A stretch of 64,000 nucleotides of DNA from Undaria pinnatifida (GCA_012845835.1 JABAKD010000012.1:13206195-13270194), one strand, 5' to 3'. Counted from the first letter of the stretch, positions 39,603 to 50,425 are shown. The notes: a model not told the origin generated them from the letters alone. Numbers and translations: made by a program.

Positions 39603-39929
39603 GTGACGATTAATGCGCAGGTTCGTATCTTTCATCACATATCCGACGCGCATGTATGTGACTGCTGGACAGCTGTTGTTTCAGCTCCGCCTATTCCGCG
39701 CGAGGAAGTTCGCCGGAACCATCTACTTCCGATACACTCAACCGATTTTGATCCAATAATAAAACAAAACCCGTGCCAAACTGGGACCGCGCACAAGTGT
39801 GGGTACCACACACGGTTGGACACGACCGAATTTCCTCTCCCCCATCGCGGCGTTCTGATTTGTATCAAGCGTCCCTCTGAAGGATCTCATACAACGAGGA
39901 GTAGGATGTTTCCGAGATCCCAAGTTTAG
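39603..39929 (+). CDS. hypothetical ORF
   Basis: A 108-codon open stretch (first codon GTG; true start unknown): VRIFHHISDAHVCDCWTAVV, PPIPREEVRRNHLLPIHSTD and KCGYHTRLDTTEFPLPHRGV. Protein-like and not covered by a repeat, but no splice context or family was identified. It lies about 0.5 kb downstream of the oxygenase-like gene's stop. Confidence 0.3.
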   Translation: MTINAQVRIFHHISDAHVCDCWTAVVSAPPIPREEVRRNHLLPIHSTDFDPIIKQNPCQTGTAHKCGYHTRLDTTEFPLPHRGVLICIKRPSEGSHTTRSRMFPRSQV

Positions 39930-40171
39930 ATGGATCTATAGAGGAAACAATATAGTATTAGTATGAAAGGAACCAACGTGTGAACCCAAGGCCATCCCAT
40001 CCCATCCCATCCCAGCCCGCCAAAAACCACTACTGTAGGCCAGAAATACGCCATTTTTGGCCAATTTGGCTTTTTCTTCGTGGGTTGCTTTGATTGCTTC
40101 TTTGGTCATGATATACGCCCCCTTTCATGTTATTAGCAAATTGTATAGCAAAACCCAACCTAATAGACTAT

Positions 40172-40545
40172 TGTTAAGGTATTTAGTGGGGTATTAGTCC
40201 GTTTGACCACTTGCAAAAGGTTAACCAATAGCTTACCCAAACGAAGCCTTATAACACTCCCCCCCTCCTGAAACGGCGGGATAGCAGGTCGGCCGGATAT
40301 ACGGGCGGACCTGTCAATATACCCAAGCCGTTTCATTTCCTGGGTATACCGGGGAGAGTATTTTTCAAGTTCGCCATGGGAAAATCTGAAAAAGTTTATT
40401 ATGGTGGATGTGGGGATCGAACCCACGACCCAAAAACCCATGGTCTGTCGACGACGCCATTTGTTAAGGAGTTAGTGGGGTATTAGTCCGTTTGACCACT
40501 TGCAACTGGTTAACCAATAGCTTACCCAAACTAAGCCTTATAACA
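40172..40545 (-). mobile_element. TRIM (miniature LTR retrotransposon)
   Basis: Two ~85-bp direct repeats (40172-40256 and 40462-40545), about 94% identical by eye, each starting TGTTA and ending TAACA, flank a 205-bp interior. Read on the minus strand, a PBS-like TGGCGTCGTCGAC sits 2 nt after the first LTR, and a purine tract CAGGAGGGGGGGAG abuts the second, the exact layout of an LTR element. The interior also holds a tRNA T-arm/acceptor-like piece (GTGGGTTCGATCCCCAC then ATCCACCA). No clear target duplication. No protease, RT or integrase, so it would be non-autonomous. Confidence 0.8.
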
Positions 40546-40855
40546 CCATCACGCAAATGCCCTACCTGGTAGTTGCTAGTTGTTAGCTGCGTCAAGGTGT
40601 ACTATTGAGATAGATGCAACCGCATACGATCTACGGTTGATATGAGTGTTGATTCGTCACGTGTACGGGAAGTTCGTGATATAGTTGGGGATGCTCTAAA
40701 AACAGTGTCCCAACCAAGATTCAACGATGAGTTTGCTCTCTACCTGTCTACACCTGCTTTATACACTGGATAATGCTAGATACTCTGCACGTACGTCGAA
40801 TAAATGTGAGTGATGGCTGTGAAGCTGACGACGATAATGATTAGACTTTGGTGAT

Positions 40856-40884
40856 GACAACGACGACGACGACGACGACGACGG
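40856..40884. repeat. (ACG)n microsatellite
   Basis: Nine CGA/ACG trinucleotides. Confidence 0.95.
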
Positions 40885-40992
40885 TCTGGTCGATGTGCGC
40901 CATCCACTCACTGTCTTTGGTCTTCTGCTTCTTCCTGCCCCACGACGGCTACAGGCGCAAACCACCCATCCTCGTGAAAAAGGGAAACCATG

Positions 40993-41860
40993 TGTGTTGC
41001 GATTTATCGGCCCCCCCGATTTATGGGATCCCTTCGGCAATATCCGAACCCCGCTGAAATATATCACCCCCCCCCCAAATATCTAATCCCCCCCCCAAAT
41101 ATCTGATCCCCCCCTGACATATCTGATCCCCCCCTAAAATATATGACCCCCCCCTGAAATATATCACCCCCCGCCTCCGGCTCAAACGGCCGGATGATTA
41201 CCTACGCACAAGGGTGAATTATTGCCCCCCTGTATTCTATCAAAGAGCGGGGTGATATGTTGAAGTGGGTGGGAAATCGCAACACCCTCCGCGCACCCCG
41301 ATACACTGTATCAGGGGTGGCATTGCGCCTAATACGCGCGGCGGGGATTTACAGGATACCGCCTGTTGCGATATATCCGGTCACCCCGTGAAACATATTG
41401 CCCCCCCCGTGATACAGTGAGGGGATATATCACACCTGATACTATATATCACCGGCTGCATTATCTAAACCCCTGCCGCGCGTATTAGACGCAATGCAAC
41501 CCCTGATACAGTGTATCGCGGTGCGCGGAGGGTGTTGCGATTTCCCACCCACTTCAACGTATCACCCCGCTCTTTGATAGAATACAGGGGGGCAATAATT
41601 CACCCTTGTTCGTAGGTAATCATCCGGCCGTTTGAGGCGGGGGGGGTGATATATTTCAGGGTGGGATCATATATTTCAGGGGGGGGTCATATATTTTAGG
41701 GGGGGATCAGATATTTTAGGGGGAGTCATAAATTTTAGGGGGGGGTCAGATATTTTTTGGGGGGATTAGATATTGTTTTTGGGGATGATATATTTCAGCG
41801 GGGTTCGGATATTGCCGAAGGGATCCCATAAATCGGGGGGGCCCATCAATCGCAAGACAC
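40993..41860. mobile_element. foldback element with ~390-bp inverted arms
   Basis: The left arm 40993-41375 and right arm about 41435-41860 are inverse copies: CGATTTATGGGATCCCTTCG then GCAATATCCGAACCCCGCTG at the outer ends, and GCGCGGAGGGTGTTGCGATT near the inner ends. Each arm contains a sub-array of about six 21-25-bp GGGGGATCAGATATTTTAG-type units. The loop is about 60 bp. No ORF. Typical of a foldback DNA element or a long-TIR MITE. Confidence 0.88.
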
Positions 41861-41869
41861 GTGCACGAG

Positions 41870-42320
41870 GCACCTACCTCCGTGCCCTGATCGTGCCTGA
41901 TTGGTAGCAAATGGTCCTCTTCATCATGCGTGGCATGCTTTTATGGCATGTATGGATGATGATTTACTCTCTCCGCCCTCGTTGAGCACAGGCATCCCCC
42001 GAGAAAGCTAATGAATACCATTATAATACATATAACTCTCAAGCAAGGCGTTAAAGCACTTTGTTATGCGGATGAAGAGAAACGGAGTCAGAGACTCCCC
42101 CTGCAAGAGGGCTCCCACCTGGCTGCACACGTGTTGACGGGTTCACAAATTTTGCACACATCAAACGATCTATACAACGTAGATCCTCCATCAGATATAT
42201 ATCTGGCGTTATGACAAGTTTTGCGCAGGATCTGCGTTGTACAGATCTAATCTAGGACACACACGCGCCAGGCTATTGTTATGCAGATCCTACGACTCCC
42301 ATCCGCGCGCGCTACGACAC
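41870..42320. other. no recognisable gene
   Basis: One short ATG frame (42011) without distinguishing features; no family recognised. Confidence 0.3.
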
Positions 42321-42323
42321 AGA

Positions 42324-42620
42324 CTGGTAACATTTTTTGGCGAAACAATTTTTTGAATGAATGACGGGGCGGCCTCCTCAACCCAAAATCGCCGAGAAAC
42401 GCCATTCATTCTTGTATTTGCAGCATGATTTTTTTAGTATTTAATACCCATTTTATTGATTACAGTGGGCCATGACTTCGTCCATCGGGGATCACGCTTC
42501 ATTTTTTTTCAAAATGAATAGCTTTTTGTGGGTAAGGCAAACGGAGTAGTTCATCCAGCCACCGCCCTCAGAAGGCAAAAACAATGCTTGGCGCACCTTT
42601 TCCGTATAGTAGCATGTATT
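42324..42620 (-). mobile_element. Family A MITE
   Basis: ACATTTTTTGGCGAAACAAT, TGACGGGGCGGCCTCCTCAA, AATCGCCGAGAAACGCC, GGGCCATGACTTCGTCCATC, and a decayed CGTATAGTAGCATG end. Confidence 0.75.
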
Positions 42621-42639
42621 GTGTGTCTCCGTCGATACG

Positions 42640-43080
42640 TTTTAGATTATGCGGGCCATGTACAGGTTAGGGATTCGTCTGTCCTCAAAGGTAAAGACAG
42701 TTAAAAAGACCTCATCATGTAGAAAACGATCTGTCCAAAATGCGTGGACTGTTTGTGCAGTACTTGACGTGTTGGGCACATTCTTCGGGATATTTCGGCC
42801 ACCACTCGCATTTATTGCGCAGACATGTATCTTGCGTGTCATGATGTGCACTACTACTGTGCAACCACAGCGTGCCCTCGAATTGACCACGTCTCCGCAA
42901 GAAATGTACAACAGTAGTTACCACGTATGCACCATAAATCAATGTTCAGAACCCGCAAAAGAAAGCTCCCCCCGCCAAAGCCAAATCCCGTGTGCACCGG
43001 GGTCGCACTGTTGCATGCGCTACAAAAAACAAATATAGGCCATGAAAAAAATAGCCACGCCTCTACATGAAAAATAAACA
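42640..43080. other. ambiguous coding-like region
   Basis: Both strands carry protein-like frames: plus 42649-43038 (ATG), and minus frames with NTSSTAQTVHAFWTDRF and CLRNKCEWWPKYPEECAQHV. Because competing frames overlap, I cannot choose; at most one is real. Confidence 0.25.
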
Positions 43081-43219
43081 CCGCTGTGCTAACACAACTC
43101 GCGGTTGACCTCTCCTACAAAGAGGGCGAGCACACCCCTTTCATCATCAGAAGCGTCGACACAAACAACGTGACCTCCCACCCCCTTTTTTTCGACTGCG
43201 CCAAAACAATACCAGTTAT

Positions 43220-43480
43220 ATTATAAAAACTCACAATACACTCCAGCTATGATATCGAAGATTTTGTCGAAACTCATATTTGCAAGCTGTGTGTGATACT
43301 CCGATCGCGCGTATTACAAGGTGTTGTGTGTCCTCATTTAGGATATAGGTCGGCGACTTCCCTTAGAACTAGCTTGTTCCAGATTAAACAGGGTGGTGTC
43401 ATAATCAATATGTGCGCTGTAACTATAAGACTCGTTTTTGAGGGGGACAGCATCTGACGGCTGTGGAATGCACCAGTTTA
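43220..43480 (+). mobile_element. Family C element
   Basis: GATATCGAAGATTTTGTCGA, GTGTGTGATACTCCGATCGC, ATATAGGTCGGCGACTTCCC and TTTTTGAGGGGGACAGCATC. Confidence 0.8.
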
Positions 43481-43669
43481 TTGTGAATATCCCGTAATCG
43501 TATGACTGGCGAGGAGGGAGTGACGGGTAAAGGGAGGATAGGTCGCATAAACGAATAGGAGCTTGCTGCACGCGTAATGCTGATAGACGATGGTGGGGGC
43601 GGCAGGGGGGGGAGGTAATAGAAACTTGAAGACCATGAAAATGAAATGGAGCTATTGCACGGGTGGCTC

Positions 43670-43950
43670 GAAGTATATCTTATAAAAATAAAAATACGCT
43701 CCAGCTGTGAGATCGAAGATTTGGTCGAAACTCATCTTTGCAAGCTGTGTGTGATACCCCGATCGCGCATACTACGAGTTGTGTGTCCTCATTAAGTATA
43801 TTATAGGTCGGCGACTTCCCTTGCAACTACAGTGTAGCTATCAGGGTCAACAGGGTGATGTTAGTCAGTTTGTGCGCGGAAGCTATAAAACAACCCGTTT
43901 TCGAGGGGGACTAAATCTGACAGCTGTGGAAGGAAATGCATCAGTTTATC
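43670..43950 (+). mobile_element. Family C element, full copy
   Basis: AGCTGTGAGATCGAAGATTT, CAACTACAGTGTAGCTATCA, AGGGTGATGTTAGTCAGT and GGAAATGCATCAGTTTATCA. The neighbouring copy at 43220 has the same orientation about 450 bp away. Confidence 0.85.
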
Positions 43951-44225
43951 AAGGACCCAGGCTGCGGTAGGGGGGTCCCCTTTTGGGCCTTTTATTTCAG
44001 TGGCTAGGGGTCACTACGCGCGAGTAACCCCTTTGTTCCTATGCAATCTTACGTTTTCTTTATGTTTTACATTGACGAAATAAATCCGCAATGCAAAGGT
44101 GATCTAAGCTGCGCCAAACCAAGTGCCCAAACCATCTCCATCCGTAGGGTACAGAGCTACTCGTGCGAGTGGCTCTAACACACCAGTGAAAATGGGGGTA
44201 CCCCCCCTACCGTAGCCTTGGTCCA
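43950..44225 (+). mobile_element. Family B MITE, full copy
   Basis: Best terminal repeats of the family: GGACCCAGGCTGCGGTAGGG on the left, and CCCCCTACCGTAGCCTTGGT then CC on the right (its complement). Palindromes lie near 44010 (CACTACGCGCGAGTAACC) and 44155 (GAGCTACTCGTGCGAGTGGC). Confidence 0.9.
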
Positions 44226-44470
44226 AGTGAATCCTGTAAGTCGTATAACCGGTGAGGGGAGGGCGGAGTTTTGAAGGGCATGTGGGCGTGGCTTTGAACA
44301 AGAGGGAGCGGGGGCGGGGGGGGCGGGGGGGGGGGGAGGGATTGGCGGGGCAACTCAATCTGTGCGTGGAAACTTTATATCCTTTAAGGGGATACATCTA
44401 TCTGACGGTTTTGGAAGGAATGCACCAGTTTATCATTTAGACTATATCCTGTATATATAGTCTATGGAAC
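44225..44470 (+). mobile_element. Family C variant
   Basis: CCTGTAAGTCGTATAACCGG, a G-rich tract, CAACTCAATCTGTGCGTGGA and AATGCACCAGTTTATCAT. A second copy of this variant follows the family C copy at 61280. Confidence 0.65.
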
Positions 44471-44514
44471 CACCTGTCGGATAGTATTGTCTATTATAAC
44501 TTCTGTATGGCGGA

Positions 44515-44595
44515 TTTTGATTTTTAGTGGGGCGGAGGGAGAGGGGGGCGGAAGGAGAGGGGGGGGGAGATGTTAGGGGGGGGGGGTGGAAGGAG
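44515..44595. repeat. G-rich tract
   Basis: GGGGCGGAGGGAGAGG-type purine-rich run with several G homopolymers. Confidence 0.85.
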
Positions 44596-44844
44596 GCAAA
44601 ATGTTATATTCGACGTGCATGCTAAATAAATGCAGGTGCCCAGTATTTCCGAGAAAAACTATGATGAGGTGGATGGGAGCAAAATATACGCCGTGTTGTA
44701 TTATGTTAATGTTATTACTATAAAATGTACATGTGTAGTGTGGTGCTCGATCGACCGAGTAATGTCCACATCCGCACATTGAGACGATATCCATTGTACA
44801 CACACATGTACATGAACAAACCAGGCACATATATACGCGAAAAT

Positions 44845-45122
44845 ACTGATTCTACGATGACTGATTGTACGACAATCCCCCCCCCCGAAAGCCACAGCGA
44901 ATTTCTTCAAAGAACTTTTCATGGCTGGTCGACACGAGGAAGGACGCTATGAAAACAAATCTTCATATATTCTCTTGTTTGCAAAGGAAGGGCTATCGAA
45001 CGATGACCTTGCGGTGGCAAGGGGCCGGCACCGTTCTTCATTCAGGAGATACGGCTGGGAGCTGGTGGTTTCAAAACCGGCAATTCTGTAAAAAGAAAAG
45101 TTCGAGCGGCTACCATAGAATT
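44845..45122 (+). mobile_element. Family D MITE
   Basis: CACAGCGAATTTCTTCAAAG, CATGGCTGGTCGACACGAGG, GGAGCTGGTGGTTTCAAAAC and a GGCTACCATAGAATTAGG end. The left terminus is diverged (GATTGTACGACAATCCCCC). Confidence 0.78.
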
Positions 45123-45558
45123 AGGTGTTCGTATATACGACGTGCGCGTACATGCATTTGACGCAAGATAGCACTCTTCCTCGAACGACGGTTAAAAAAT
45201 ACAATGCTATCGCTAACAACGCCGAGCGATGCTATGGTTTGTTCTATTTTCGGGCATATTTAATATAAATATTGTAACGACGTCAGCAGTGAGTTCGACG
45301 ACTTTGGGGTCCATGCCCATCAGATGTCTTTGCAAGCTGCGTTCTAAATCGATCGCCCGTCATTAGTAAGTTTCATAAATCAAAATCTAACCTAAGATAG
45401 ATGACATTGTATTACGTTATCCTGTGTGTACGGTGGTGATGTCATGTGCCCTATGGAAAGATATCGAGGAGGGGGAGCATTCGAAAGCCTAAACGTTTTG
45501 TTGTTGTTGTTATACGCCGAGTACCGCCATTGTTCAGGAGAGTGCTATTATTGCCTTA

Positions 45559-45936
45559 ATGAAATTCACCCGAGCGAGGGGGTGTGTGTTCGTGCGTGAT
45601 ATTCAGCAACCTTCTGTGTGTGTTTATGGTTCTTTGCTTATTGTATTTCGCTATCGGCCAAAGTTAGTTTTCGTTTCGCTTCTCAAAATAAATGGCGAAA
45701 CATTTCGTAACAACCTCGGCCGGAGAAGAGGCAATTTGATATTTATTTGGAACGATGCTCTTCCTATTATGTTCTTATCTCGGTCCATTAAAAGTAGTAG
45801 CCAAGAACTACGTTCGGCGCGTAGAAAGATACATCGAACATCACGGAACATTATTAAAGCACCTGGTGGTGTGTTGTATGCATATATATATCCTATCAGA
45901 TACACATATAGTCTATACCGGCAATATATTTATTAG
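45559..45936 (+). CDS. hypothetical ORF
   Basis: A 125-codon frame from ATG with KINGETFRNNLGRRRGNLIF and SSSQELRSARRKIHRTSRNI. It is basic and partly hydrophobic. A minus-strand frame also spans the region; no family or splice context. Confidence 0.25.
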   Translation: MKFTRARGCVFVRDIQQPSVCVYGSLLIVFRYRPKLVFVSLLKINGETFRNNLGRRRGNLIFIWNDALPIMFLSRSIKSSSQELRSARRKIHRTSRNIIKAPGGVLYAYIYPIRYTYSLYRQYIY

Positions 45937-45939
45937 CTT

Positions 45940-46535
45940 TGTCACCGTACGAGGTAAGATATGGTAGAGGCATAGTCTTGCGTCCACGGCATATTAACGA
46001 GTGCTTCGGTATCCTGAGGACAGGAGCTAGAAACGGCTACGAGTAGTACCACCAGTATGATGTGTTATTCTTGAACCTTGGAGACGCTTTCGACCAGCAA
46101 GTAACGTATGGTACAGGGCATAGGTGTACCTTGTCAATCGATTACTACACATACATATTGATAGTAAGTACATATATATATGCTCCGTGTATGTATGTCT
46201 TTCTCGAAACGAGTGCCGTGTACGGTTGGTTGCCGTATTAGTACCACTGTCGCTACTCCGTATACAAACAGAACATTCAGCTTCTTTTTCGTGAGCGCAC
46301 AGGGTTCTCCCTCCCTATACAGAGGTGGAGTTATATAATATGTAAGGCGGCATGGGGCGGAGGCATTTTAGCAGCCCAATATCGAGAGGCCGTCCTATTC
46401 GTAAACCGGAATAGACGGTTGTATTCAGAGTGACAGTCCCTGGCAATCGATTTTCACCGCCCTTTACCGAGCGGCTGCTTTACTCTAATCGCCTTATTAT
46501 ATTGGTCACCGATATATAGGTCATATAGAGGGCAC
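45940..46535. other. no recognisable gene
   Basis: AT-rich with scattered TATATA patches; nothing assignable. Confidence 0.3.
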
Positions 46536-46566
46536 CATAGCTTGCTGACTTCATGCAAGGAGTTGA

Positions 46567-47118
46567 TTGACATCTGCTCTTCCGCTGTGCTACTGCTCTC
46601 AACACAAACAACCGGTAAGCTTGCCTTGCGACACTCTCCTTTCGCTCCTCGGCATTCACAACGTTGTACCGAGTGGGCGCGGTTGTTACAGAAGTGTTAC
46701 AAAAGCGTTACAGAAGTGTTACAGAAGCGTTACAGAAGTGTTACAGAAGCGTTACAGAAGTGTTACAGAAGTGTTCCAGCAGGCATCCCCAGGTAAGGGC
46801 GTGGCGTGCCGGAGCAATATCATCGCGTCCCTCGTTTCCGAAATTAACAGTAGTACCCCACCTCAAAACACCCAAGTATATGATACACCACGGCTTCCTT
46901 ACAGAGGAAAACCACTTTGTTCGTTCCAGGTCATGAGTGCAACTCCTCAGTCGCGCCAAGAATTTCTGACCGCGTTTATGTCGGGATACCGACTTACTCA
47001 GACGACCTTATCGGGGCGGAGTTGTGACTCAAGGGCGGCAAGGATCGTTGGCGTACCAGAGATAACCGGATTTGCTAATGACAGGAGTTCTCTGCGATCT
47101 GGATATGCGTTTTCCTGA
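46567..47118 (+). CDS. hypothetical protein with CYRSVTEVLQK repeats
   Basis: A 183-codon open frame (first codon TTG; start unresolved). Bases 46690-46775 are a tandem CAGAAGYGTTACAGAAGYGT array translated as repeated YRSVTEVLQK. The better-looking part is downstream: MSATPQSRQEFLTAFMSGYR and VGVPEITGFANDRSSLRSGY before TGA. Possible donors (ACAACCG|GTAAGC at 46614, CCCCAG|GTAAGG at 46795) and an acceptor (GTTCCAG at 46930) mean that the real exon may start at 46931. Confidence 0.35.
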   Translation: MTSALPLCYCSQHKQPVSLPCDTLLSLLGIHNVVPSGRGCYRSVTKALQKCYRSVTEVLQKRYRSVTEVFQQASPGKGVACRSNIIASLVSEINSSTPPQNTQVYDTPRLPYRGKPLCSFQVMSATPQSRQEFLTAFMSGYRLTQTTLSGRSCDSRAARIVGVPEITGFANDRSSLRSGYAFS

Positions 47119-47339
47119 TCACTAAACTCCTTAAACTCTTGCTGTGATCAAATTGCGCGCCACCAAACGACCCATTAGTCACTCGCTCCACAGATGAAAG
47201 TTTGATCTCAAGTCATTCACTCTTTTGAAGAGTTGCCACGGACGAAACTGGACGAGTCAACGAGGCAAAGCATACACGCGATCAACTTCCACGGATCGAT
47301 AGCTATACCTTCATGTTGAACGGTTCTAACACGTTTGTC

Positions 47340-47480
47340 GTCGACACCCGGCCGCGCCAGGGCTTGCCGGTGCTAGCAATGTAATGGCTACGGTGGAGGG
47401 GTTACCCCCTTTTTGCCACCTTTAGTTCTCACTCGCCCGCGAGTAGCTCTGTACCTTAACGAAAAAATAACCCTTTGTTT
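47340..47480 (+). mobile_element. Family B MITE, 5' part
   Basis: ATGGCTACGGTGGAGGGGTT then ACCCCC, and TCACTCGCCCGCGAGTAGCT near 47431. It is cut off by the adjoining satellite. Confidence 0.65.
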
Positions 47481-47494
47481 GGCGCGGCGTAGCT

Positions 47495-47950
47495 TTAACC
47501 GTGTCAACCATTTCAACCGTTCCAACCGTTCCAACCGTTCCAACCATTCCAACCATTCCAACCATTCCAACCATTCCAACCATTCCAACCATTCCAACCA
47601 TTTCAACCATTCCGACCATTCCAACCATTCCAACCATTCCAATCATTCCTACCATTCAAAACATTCCAACCATTCCAAACATTTCAAACACACCAACCAT
47701 TCCAACCATTCCAACCATTCCAACCATTCCAACCGTTCCAACCATTCCAAACACTCCAACCTTTCCACTATTCCAACCATTCCAACCATTCCAACCATTC
47801 CAACCATTCCAAACATTCCAAACATTCCGAACATTCCAAACATTCCAACCGTTCCAACCATCCCAAGAATTCCAACCATTCCAACCAATCCGATCCTTCC
47901 AACCGTCCCAATCATTCCATTCATTCCAACCATTCCAACAACCATTCAAG
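47495..47950. repeat. CCATTCCAA 9-bp satellite, about 450 bp
   Basis: Tandem AACCATTCC units with scattered substitutions. It generates long frames in several registers (NHS, TIP and MVG type), which are not genes. It sits in a family B copy, recalling the satellites inside family A and B copies at 17-20 and 32 kb. Confidence 0.97.
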
Positions 47951-48133
47951 ATGGCGGGGTGTGACCAAGGCTACGTACGGTATTACCGCACGGCACTACT
48001 AGGGGGGATGTTTCGACGATGTTACGACGATGTTGCGATGATGTTATTAATAATACCCCGATTTGCACTACCGGGTTTGAGCTAGCATACTACCACGACT
48101 GATTCTATCCCTCACGGACAAAAAATATTCAAG

Positions 48134-48410
48134 ACACGGGCCACGATAGAGGTGCACCGCCGTTTTCTTCTGAGGTTCCTCAGTTGTAGGAGGTTAAGAC
48201 ATGTCCTTCTGAACCCAAAAACTGATTTTGCAGAAAAATTGAACTACTACCAGATGAAAAGTCACATGGCCTATGTATACATCGAGAATCACGCAAAAAC
48301 CAAAATGGCTTTTTTTTCCGACGATTTTGCCCACGTTAAGGAGCCCCGTCATTCAGAAAACATTTCACACGAAAACTGCTATCACCGCTATCGTAGCATG
48401 CACGTGCCTT
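48134..48410 (+). mobile_element. Family A MITE, full copy
   Basis: GGGCCACGATAGAGGTGCAC start, CATGGCCTATGTATACATCG, CCGACGATTTTGCCCACGTT, AGGAGCCCCGTCATTCAGAA, and CGCTATCGTAGCATGCACGT end. Confidence 0.88.
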
Positions 48411-48710
48411 GAAAATTGTATTTGGCGCGACGTAGCTTACCGTTCCATTCCGGGTTCATATTGCGTTTGTTAACCACACAACAAGAGCTTAAGACGGACA
48501 AAGGAACACGGGGTTTACTCGCGCGAGTGACTCCGCGCCGCTGCAATTTTTTCCCCGGACGTGATCCCCCTACCTTAGCCTGAATTGGTTGCATCGAAAG
48601 CTGTAACCTAGAATGTGACGGCGAAGGAATAGGGGGATCACTCGCGCGAGTGACCCCCCTTAGCCACTGAAACAAGGGCCTCAAGAATGACCCCCCCCTT
48701 CGCAGCCACG
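48410..48710 (-). mobile_element. two family B MITE ends in tandem
   Basis: Palindromes TTTACTCGCGCGAGTGACTC near 48513 and GATCACTCGCGCGAGTGACC near 48633, each followed by a short terminus (CCCCCTACCTTAGCC and CCCCTTCGCAGCC). The first retains the TTACCGTTCCATTCCGGGTT interior block. Confidence 0.75.
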
Positions 48711-48914
48711 GTCAAAGCAAGTGAGTTTAGCGTTCTGCTCAGGGGGAAACGCTTGTTCTCGCCCCCCTCAAGATGGAAAAAGTGGTTGACGCTGGATATT
48801 TTTGCCTTTTTTGCACGAGACCAACAGGGTACGAGCGATATCCATAGGTACCAGAGAGTAACACCGCTAACGTGTGCACTCTCGGCTCGAAACCCAAACC
48901 GACGCCCTCCCGAC

Positions 48915-49258
48915 AATGATGCTGATAATGATGATGTTGATGACGATGGTGACGGTGATCATAAGGATGGTGATGGTGATGGTAATGATGGTGATGATGA
49001 CGATGGCGATGATGATGGTGAAGATGATGATGGTGATGGTGACGACGATGATGACCAGGGTGATGATGATGATGGTAGTGGTGATGATGGTGATGACGAT
49101 GATGATAATGACGGCGATGATAATGATGATAATGACGACGATGATGATGATGATGATGATGATGATGGTGACGATGATGATGATGGTGATGATGATGATG
49201 ATGATGGTGGTGATGATGACGATGATGATGATGATGAAGATGGCGATGATGACAATTA
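48915..49258. repeat. (GATGAT/GGTGAT)n microsatellite
   Basis: About 340 bp of GAT/GGT/GAC triplets. The frames DDDGDD and IIIIVI are artefacts. Confidence 0.97.
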
Positions 49259-49744
49259 AGATAAATGACGACGATATTATCACATTACCTCACTTCTTTG
49301 AAATCTATAGGAATGGGTGTTGCTACCCACCTGTAATCCAAACAACCACTCCCTGGCAGGCCCTACCATCTCACTCCGGTCTAACAGCTTGCCTACATTT
49401 TCTGGTCAAGCGCCCCCACGAATTGCGTCATTTTGTCTCTCTTAAGGACAAGGTCGGATGGGTTACTTCGTCATGCAGAAAGCCTTTGGCAGGATGTTGT
49501 TAGTTTCGTGCGCGAACATGTCCCTACGACATCTACTTCCATATCGGCACCACAGTAGTGCCTTAATCGAACCCAACCTTAGCCATCGCCCCGAAGAAGT
49601 TTACTTGTTATTTTCGAGTTTCAAGTCTACGCGCTGTCGGTTGAGGACGGTGCCACCCTCATGTCGTACGCCAATACAAGAGCGACCTTTCTTTGCGAAG
49701 CGAGACAGCAACAATATGAACCTTGGTGATTCGACGGCCCTGCC

Positions 49745-49975
49745 CTACCCTGCCTTGCTTTGCCCTGTTCTGTCCGTCTTTTAGCGCTCTATTTAGATAT
49801 TTAATGAATGAGCTTTGAGCCTAGCCAGCGACCATATCTATGGAGAGCTAATAAAGACACCGGAACCCATGAGGGGCACGCTTCCCAACACCCACCAACC
49901 ACGCATCTCCCTCTCGGAGTACCATGACATATGGCGTCGTCGGCAGGACTCGCATCGCATCCTTGCGCTCAGCGG
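49745..49975 (+). repeat. direct duplication, copy 1
   Basis: TGTCCGTCTTTTAGCGCTC, GAGCTTTGAGCCTAGCCAGC, AATAAAGACACCGGAACCCA and CTCGGAGTACCATGACAT. Copy 2 at 50435-50615 is about 90% identical by eye. A short plus-strand frame (GTLPNTHQPRISLSEYHD) is partly conserved. Confidence 0.85.
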
Positions 49976-50244
49976 CCTCGCCTTTCGTGTCTTCGTAGGC
50001 CGATTGCTACTGGTATACCATAGGTACATACCCTTTCTCGAGCTCTTACGGTTGTGAGGCCCATCATAGGCTTGTGCATCTTGCACATTTTAACCTCATT
50101 ATTACGAGGTGTGGGGGAATCCATAGCCTCATTTAATTTTTCGTTTGTTTCGAATAACCGCATCTTCGATCCCATTTTTCCTATTTTGGATGTTTTGTTG
50201 ACATTCTTTGATTGCCATGTGATCTGCATCTACGACTATATTCA

Positions 50245-50425
50245 GGGTGGCCTAATGTATTGGAGTGCTCTCCGTATAGTGTATAGATTCGATGTGAAAC
50301 CATGTCATGGTTGAGGTGAAACCGGGTGATATTAGATGTCACGCTCACGTCAAAGCCATGATAGATGGGCGATAATGTAGATGACGATGACGGGACAAGC
50401 AGGAAGCCCCTCGTCTCACTATCCT
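50245..50425 (+). repeat. left arm of a ~185-bp inverted repeat
   Basis: GGAGTGCTCTCCGTATAGTG, TCGATGTGAAACCATGTCAT, ATAGATGGGCGATAATGTAG and AGGAAGCCCCTCGTCTCACT are repeated in inverse at 51635-51830. The inter-arm distance is about 1.2 kb. Confidence 0.85.

Noticed and set aside
40397-40455. Possible functional tRNA gene
   Set aside because: T-arm and CCA end are present, but the 5' acceptor strand and a proper D-arm are missing; it lies in the TRIM interior.
42715-42942. Minus-strand Cys/Trp-rich frame (CEWWPKYPEEC)
   Set aside because: Attractive as a small Cys-rich domain, but it starts at TTG after a stop, has no acceptor, and competes with another equally protein-like minus frame.
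44573-44952. Short ORFs around 44.6-44.95 kb
   Set aside because: They arise from TG/CA-rich sequence and the edge of a family D element.
47388-48085. Long frames rich in NHS, TIP and MVG
   Set aside because: Generated by the 9-bp CCATTCCAA satellite on both strands.
48867-49283. Acidic DDDGDD and Ile-rich frames
   Set aside because: Translation of a GAT/GGT microsatellite.
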